Source of the DNA: a bacterium
GTDB lineage: Bacteria; Patescibacteriota; Saccharimonadia; Saccharimonadales; UBA4665
Reading direction: 5' to 3'
DNA length: 64,000 nt
NCBI GenBank assembly: GCA_021848145.1
Contig: JAJZMX010000004.1
Location: 62,001 to 126,000 of the forward strand
Positions 60,299 to 64,000 of the stretch are shown piece after piece (within the stretch, counting starts at the first letter, position 1; each line of letters starts with the position of its first letter). The translations under genes and the position numbers were made by a program. The notes below the pieces were generated by a model, which made no database searches, had not been told where the DNA came from, and saw nothing but the letters and a program-made list of their open reading frames with translations.

Positions 60299-61030
60299 TC
60301 ACTTTCCTAATGGCGTATTTGTTGGATCATTAGCCGTGTTGCTTGGGCTTATGGAAGTAGAGTCATTAATTGGCTGTAAAGTTGTAAATTGGCCAGATAG
60401 ACTTTGAGCTGGCTGGTAGTAACTTCCACTATTTGTGACAATGGGGGTAGTCGAAGTATTAGTTTCTCCACTGACACCCTGAAGCATAGTTTCTAGGGGG
60501 TATGGACTATTATTGTCCAAGATTGATGGCGGTGAGTATGGAGATGTTGTTACGGATTGTTGTTTTGGGCTGGAGGGATAAGCCTTTTTATGTGTAGGTT
60601 GAGGCTGGAATACGGCCGCATATATTATTAATCCAACGGAAGCTAATGTTATTAATGGTAGTAATATTGTTGATTGCCATACTATAGGTCGTTTTTTTCG
60701 GATCTTTTCTCGGCCTGATGATTCCAGATGCACATTTGTTGTCCTTGTTATTTTTTTATAGGAGCCAGTAATTAATGGTGCGTGGTATAGGTTTCTACCG
60801 AATGGACTTAGGTTTTCTCCAGCTAAAGGCGTTACGAGGGTGAATTTATGAAAATTTAGAGTTCGAGTTGGGTACTTACTGTAGCGAACCCTAATAGTTG
60901 GGACTTCTGCTAACGATCCAATACGAGCATAAGGGGGGAGCCCTTGCTCTTCTATATGTTTTGCTTCCCAGTCCTTCTTGTATATGTCACGAATAAGCTT
61001 GTCTGGACGGTATACTTCATCGTATTGCAT
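60299..61030 (-). CDS. Bitopic Ser/Pro/Thr-rich protein, possibly cut short by a frameshift
   Basis: A 243-residue protein: a cytoplasmic part, a membrane span at about 118-139, and an external Ser/Thr/Asn/Pro-rich tail. Just past the TGA the +1 frame continues with the same low-complexity composition for ~20 residues, to a TAA at 60241-60243. This suggests a one-base change in the AAA before the stop, or frameshifting. No family recognised. Confidence 0.6.
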   Translation of the reverse strand: MQYDEVYRPDKLIRDIYKKDWEAKHIEEQGLPPYARIGSLAEVPTIRVRYSKYPTRTLNFHKFTLVTPLAGENLSPFGRNLYHAPLITGSYKKITRTTNVHLESSGREKIRKKRPIVWQSTILLPLITLASVGLIIYAAVFQPQPTHKKAYPSSPKQQSVTTSPYSPPSILDNNSPYPLETMLQGVSGETNTSTTPIVTNSGSYYQPAQSLSGQFTTLQPINDSTSISPSNTANDPTNTPLGK

Positions 61031-61132
61031 TCTTTTAAAATATGATTAATTTTAAAAAAAGTAAGTTAAAATAGCCACGAACAAAGCACTGCTTAATTTT
61101 TGCTTAAATAGATACCATGTAACATTTTACAC

Positions 61133-61161
61133 TAGACAGAATAGTAAAATTATCCTATTAT
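61133..61161 (+). promoter_or_regulatory. Promoter of the sortase-substrate gene
   Basis: TAGACA (61133-61138) and TATTAT (61156-61161) with a 17-nt spacer, 30 nt before the start codon. Confidence 0.65.
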
Positions 61162-61190
61162 AAATTTAGCAACTTAGGAGGTTTTGACCT

Positions 61191-61640
61191 ATGGCTAATG
61201 ATGCAGGCTCAGAAGAGCCAAGGAGGTGGGCTCCTAGTCGAATTGCTTCTGCTGCGGTTTTAGTGATTTTAGTGCTCGGTGGCGTAGCTTATGGAATCTA
61301 TAGTTTGACCTCTAGTGGTGGATCAGGTTCTAATAGCCCTTTTTCGACCAAGAATAATCAGCACTTAACTTCACCTAAGCCTAAAAGCTCTAATAATGCT
61401 CCTATAGCAAATAATAATTCTTCTAGTTCAAATAAATCTACTTCAGGAAGCACAAAAAGTACTAATGACACTAGTACTTCAGGCGGAAGCACTCCCTCAA
61501 GTGGTGGCAGCTCAACAACATCAGGCCAGCAGTTAAGCAATACCGGTCCTGGTGATACAGCAATTATAGGCTTTGCAGCGGCTGCGGTTTTAGGTACAGT
61601 TGCACATTACGGCTGGCGAAAACTACGATCTGAATCTTAA
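61191..61640 (+). CDS. Putative sortase substrate with LSNTG sorting signal
   Basis: A 149-residue protein: N-terminal span (about 18-39), a Ser/Thr/Asn/Gly-rich middle, then a C-terminal LSNTGPGD motif, a hydrophobic stretch and the basic end WRKLRSES. This is the standard layout of a cell-wall sorting signal, with Ser in the LPxTG proline position. GGAGG lies 8 nt before the ATG. The sortase at 34478-35809 is the likely enzyme. Confidence 0.75.
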   Translation: MANDAGSEEPRRWAPSRIASAAVLVILVLGGVAYGIYSLTSSGGSGSNSPFSTKNNQHLTSPKPKSSNNAPIANNNSSSSNKSTSGSTKSTNDTSTSGGSTPSSGGSSTTSGQQLSNTGPGDTAIIGFAAAAVLGTVAHYGWRKLRSES

Positions 61641-61643
61641 TTT

Positions 61644-62099
61644 TTACTTAAAGTTTACGACTTCAACGACTTGTCGTTCTCCGTCTTCACATTTAGCTAC
61701 AAGGTATAGTTTTCGGCACACTGTTCGATCTTGTGCTGGACCTCGCTCACCTCTTTTAGTGACATGGGGTTTGAAATTTTCTTCGACATAGTTTTTGCTT
61801 ATAAGTTTGGCATTATTTTCCAACACTATACTAAGTAAATCCTGGTGTAGATTAATTAATAAGCTTGTTGGTTTAATAATGGTTACTTCAACTTTTTTGG
61901 GGCCTAGTTTTCCGCTGCCCATAGTTGTAAGTGTAGGCTTAGGGCTCGAATTTGCTAATCTCTGTATTGCTATTAAAAAAGTTGACAGGTTGGGCCCCCT
62001 AATTTCAAACCAGGGTACCAGTGTTAAATGCAGCGGCCAGACAGAAAATTTTTCCTGTCTTTTTACCCTGTCAAGGATTAGGCAGGTCAGTAATATCAT
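61644..62099 (-). CDS. 2H phosphoesterase (2'-5' RNA ligase-like)
   Basis: A 151-residue protein with both catalytic motifs: H24-L-T26-L (WPLHLTLVPWF) and H112-V-T114-K (FKPHVTKRG). The layout matches small LigT-type RNA 2H phosphoesterases. No clear ribosome binding site was found, so the start may be a little inside. Three nt separate it from the converging sortase-substrate gene. Confidence 0.75.
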   Translation of the reverse strand: MILLTCLILDRVKRQEKFSVWPLHLTLVPWFEIRGPNLSTFLIAIQRLANSSPKPTLTTMGSGKLGPKKVEVTIIKPTSLLINLHQDLLSIVLENNAKLISKNYVEENFKPHVTKRGERGPAQDRTVCRKLYLVAKCEDGERQVVEVVNFK

Positions 62100-62111
62100 A
62101 AGATAAACTAT

Positions 62112-62318
62112 CTAATTGGCTTTGTTGGGTATCGTGTCTTTTATATTTTCCGCTTTCTCCTTCGCCTTATCTATATGATCTTTAGTCTTGTTAATAATGT
62201 CTTTTCTAGTTTTTCCTCCACTTTTTGGGGCTATTAATAGCCCTGTTACTACTCCTATAGCCGTTCCTGCTACTATCCCTGCTGCTACAGCTCCCTTATA
62301 CTTCACGTCACTGGCCAT
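62112..62318 (-). CDS. YtxH-domain small protein
   Basis: A 68-residue protein: hydrophobic Gly/Ala-rich segment (9-29), then LLIAPKSGGKTRKDI, the YtxH hallmark, and a Lys/Glu-rich amphipathic helix. Bacterial YtxH proteins are stress-linked. The same-strand YjbQ pseudogene is upstream. Confidence 0.85.
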   Translation of the reverse strand: MASDVKYKGAVAAGIVAGTAIGVVTGLLIAPKSGGKTRKDIINKTKDHIDKAKEKAENIKDTIPNKAN

Positions 62319-62410
62319 ATAAATAACCCTCCTCGTTAAAAACAGTATTAAATTATGCTAATCAAAAATCTCTGGTAGCAGCAGTTAACATTATTACTTT
62401 AGCTAGTTGC

Positions 62411-62788
62411 TCAGCCAATATTCGTGATGACCAGTTTACATCTTTTCGGTCCGGCGAATTCGATTATGATAAGACGTTGCCAAGTTCCTAGAAGCATCTT
62501 TCCTTCTTCAATTGGAACATTAAAACTTGGTCCTATCAGGGTATGCCACAAATGGTTCGAGAAATGATCTGGGTCGTGTGGGTGGTTCTAGCTTTTATTT
62601 GGCGTCATTAACTCGATGGCATAAAGTAAACTCTTGTTACTTCCTGGATCAAGGTCGGTAGTAGCTAAGGCGGCTGTGGTATGTCTCAGAAATAAGTTGG
62701 CCATACCATTGCCATTAAGTTTGCTATTTACTAAGTCAGTAATATCTATTACTTCTCTCTAGGTTTTACTGCTGATGTATATAACCAT
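62411..62788 (-). pseudogene. YjbQ/UPF0047-family gene interrupted by two in-frame TAG codons
   Basis: From ATG at 62786-62788 to TGA at 62411-62413 a single frame of 126 codons matches the YjbQ family along its length: EVIDITDLVN, LFLRHTTAAL, HTLIGPS, GKMLLGTWQ and the C-terminal IIIEFAGPKR. It is broken only by TAG at codon 10 (62759-62761) and TAG at codon 67 (62588-62590). There is no frameshift, TAA or TGA inside. Elsewhere in the window TAG is a normal stop, so a recently decayed gene is the simplest reading. Confidence 0.75.
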
Positions 62789-62900
62789 GTTTAACATATT
62801 CTATTTTTTAGTCATTAGATAAAGTAAATTTTCTTATAGTACCCTATTGGCAAACCGCAATATTATTGTCAGCACTTATTTGAGCACTAAGGGGGAGAGT

Positions 62901-63263
62901 ATGGGTTATATTGAACTAATAAAAAAAGTACAAGTTTACTCCGGATTCTCGGATCTTGAAAGTAAGGATGCCCTAGATTGCTTAGTTGAGACTTTAGCCG
63001 TTAGATTGGATGACAACGGCCGTAAAAGCTTTGCAACTCATCTTCCTCAAGAACTACAGGATATGGCATTAGCAGTTTACCCTTGCTATGAGAATGCAAA
63101 TGTAGATATTTTGTCTCAATTTATGCAACTCCAAAATGTAAACTCAGAAAGGGCTAAGAGGCAAATTCTTTCTGCCTGGCAGGCTTTGAAAGATACTGTA
63201 TCTAGATCTGAAATTGACCATTTGCGAAGTGAACTGCCAAAGCTAAATAGCTTGCTGCGCTGA
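62901..63263 (+). CDS. DUF2267-like protein
   Basis: 120 residues from ATG 62901, selected for GGGGGAG 3 nt upstream. The pattern YIELIKKVQVYSGFSDLESKDALDCLVETLAVRLDDNGRK-like helix, THLPQELQDM, and a second helical half resembles DUF2267. Function unknown. Its end overlaps the converging MFS gene by 21 nt. Confidence 0.6.
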   Translation: MGYIELIKKVQVYSGFSDLESKDALDCLVETLAVRLDDNGRKSFATHLPQELQDMALAVYPCYENANVDILSQFMQLQNVNSERAKRQILSAWQALKDTVSRSEIDHLRSELPKLNSLLR

Positions 63264-64000
63264 AGCTTCTTCTTTATGAACGTACTTTCCTCCTCTGAGC
63301 CAAGATGCGTAAGCTGCTACTAGACATGCAACAATTGCAAAGGACAACACTACAATTAGTCCATGCTTAAAAGGCGAACCTATTAATTTTGGGAAATATT
63401 CCTTAGATGTTAGCTTAACTGCTGCACTTGGTTTGAGCGAATTCAGTACCCCAGGTCCAAGAAGAGTCTTGAGTGGGTTGTAGCCCAAGAAGGCGGCAAA
63501 CAAGTAACTAATTGCCGGTAAGTGTGATAAATGGGCTGCTAGATGGGCAGGCACGCCATTCGTTGTTAAACCACTATATATACTACCTGGAACACTCGCA
63601 GTTAAGCCTACGATCATCAGTGAGAAAAAAATACCTATAGATAAAGGCATACCAACGTTCATGAATGTAGCTCGCATTCCCGAAGCAACACCCCTGGAAT
63701 CAGCAGGAACCGAGTTCATAATCCCGGCTGTGTTTGGCGACGAGAACATGCCAAAGGCCAGACCATTAAGTAATAGTACTAATGCAAATAAATAGTACGG
63801 GAAATTCACAGGCAATAGCATCATCAAAGCAAAGCTACCGGCAGCCACCACCATGCCACCTGTAGCAAAGGGTCTCGCACCGTATTTATCTGATAAGAAT
63901 CCAGATAATGGTCCTGCAATAAGGAAGCCGATGGTAGTTGGCAGCATATATATACCAGCCCAAAGTGGTGTTTGTGTAAAAGCGTAACCGTGTAGTGGTA
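63243..64000 (-). CDS. MFS transporter, C-terminal part (runs off the window)
   Basis: The frame stays open to the right edge, so the first half of the gene is missing. The visible ~250 residues carry QTPLWAGIYMLPTTIGFLIAGPLSGFLSDKYGAR and GMFSSPNTAGIMNSVP-type motifs, typical of 14-span DHA2 (EmrB/QacA) drug exporters. The last span lies near residue 215 of the visible part, followed by a short basic-to-acidic tail. Confidence 0.85.
   Translation of the reverse strand, partial: PLHGYAFTQTPLWAGIYMLPTTIGFLIAGPLSGFLSDKYGARPFATGGMVVAAGSFALMMLLPVNFPYYLFALVLLLNGLAFGMFSSPNTAGIMNSVPADSRGVASGMRATFMNVGMPLSIGIFFSLMIVGLTASVPGSIYSGLTTNGVPAHLAAHLSHLPAISYLFAAFLGYNPLKTLLGPGVLNSLKPSAAVKLTSKEYFPKLIGSPFKHGLIVVLSFAIVACLVAAYASWLRGGKYVHKEEASAQQAI

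Noticed and set aside
62411-62788. Genome-wide recoding of TAG as a sense codon
   Set aside because: ftsL, ftsI and other genes here end in TAG at the expected length, so TAG is an ordinary stop in this genome.

Overview
The window reads as a chromosomal segment of a candidate-phyla-radiation (CPR/Patescibacteria) bacterium, most likely Saccharibacteria-like. This rests on AT-rich, compact and often overlapping genes, standard use of TAA, TAG and TGA as stops (so not the UGA-glycine code of Gracilibacteria/SR1), many Ser/Thr/Asn-rich single-membrane-span surface proteins, a sortase with a sortase substrate, and a HARE-HTH/sigma-region-4 protein. No marker gene was compared with a database, so the phylum is an inference. 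No transposase, integrase, prophage or CRISPR array was seen.

Layout. 1-6820 (+): cell-wall/division cluster rsmH(end)-ftsL-ftsI-mraY-ftsW-murG-ftsQ. 6821-7801: long AT-rich gap between convergent blocks. 7802-19048 (-): HARE/sigma-4 protein, topA, a structured non-coding RNA on the opposite strand, and a run of two histidine kinases, a response regulator, rluB-like, der and pth. 19154-24710: tRNA-Glu(CTC) followed by what looks like a tandem array of five small mobile gene cassettes. 24833-30568: unknown gene, TylF-like methyltransferase, response regulator, histidine kinase, DUF3048 protein, gltX. 30825-35809: surface and envelope proteins and the sortase. 35871-41020: tRNA-Leu, a gene with an upstream leader peptide, NAD(P)HX-dehydratase-like, HAD, exodeoxyribonuclease III, pyrH, SQD1-like epimerase. 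41148-47583: membrane-anchored Clp-like AAA+ pair, tRNA-Ser, MacB-type ABC exporter, CvpA/trypsin protease. 47595-50606: oxidative pentose phosphate operon pgl-gnd-zwf. 50709-64000: RRM protein, LmbE-type deacetylase, secreted hydrolase-like protein, Crp/Fnr regulator, tiny genes, DNA polymerase IV with a small partner, cupredoxin-like and HtrA-like proteins, sortase substrate, 2H phosphoesterase, a YjbQ pseudogene with two amber codons, and the end of an MFS transporter.

The most notable structure is the array at 19231-24710. The tRNA-Glu gene ends in GTCACCA. That heptamer recurs at five later points (once as ATCACCA). Each copy lies 51 nt after the first base of a TTCCA-like pentamer, and most copies are followed exactly 10 nt later by ACAGAT and an imperfect inverted repeat. 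The five intervals carry an inositol-monophosphatase-like gene, a ParDE-like toxin-antitoxin pair, a 2H phosphoesterase plus a second toxin-antitoxin pair, a TetR/DUF1772 pair, and an orotate-phosphoribosyltransferase-like gene. The last site keeps the left arm but lacks the ACAGAT arm, and the tRNA has the ACAGAT arm but not the left arm. That is the pattern expected from successive site-specific insertion at the tRNA 3' end, here without any recombinase gene in view.

Functionally, the envelope genes fit together: peptidoglycan synthesis and septation at the left, and many exported or single-span proteins, a sortase (34478-35809) and a protein with an LSNTG-type sorting signal (61191-61640) to the right. 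Three histidine kinases and two receiver proteins give a large sensory share for a small genome.
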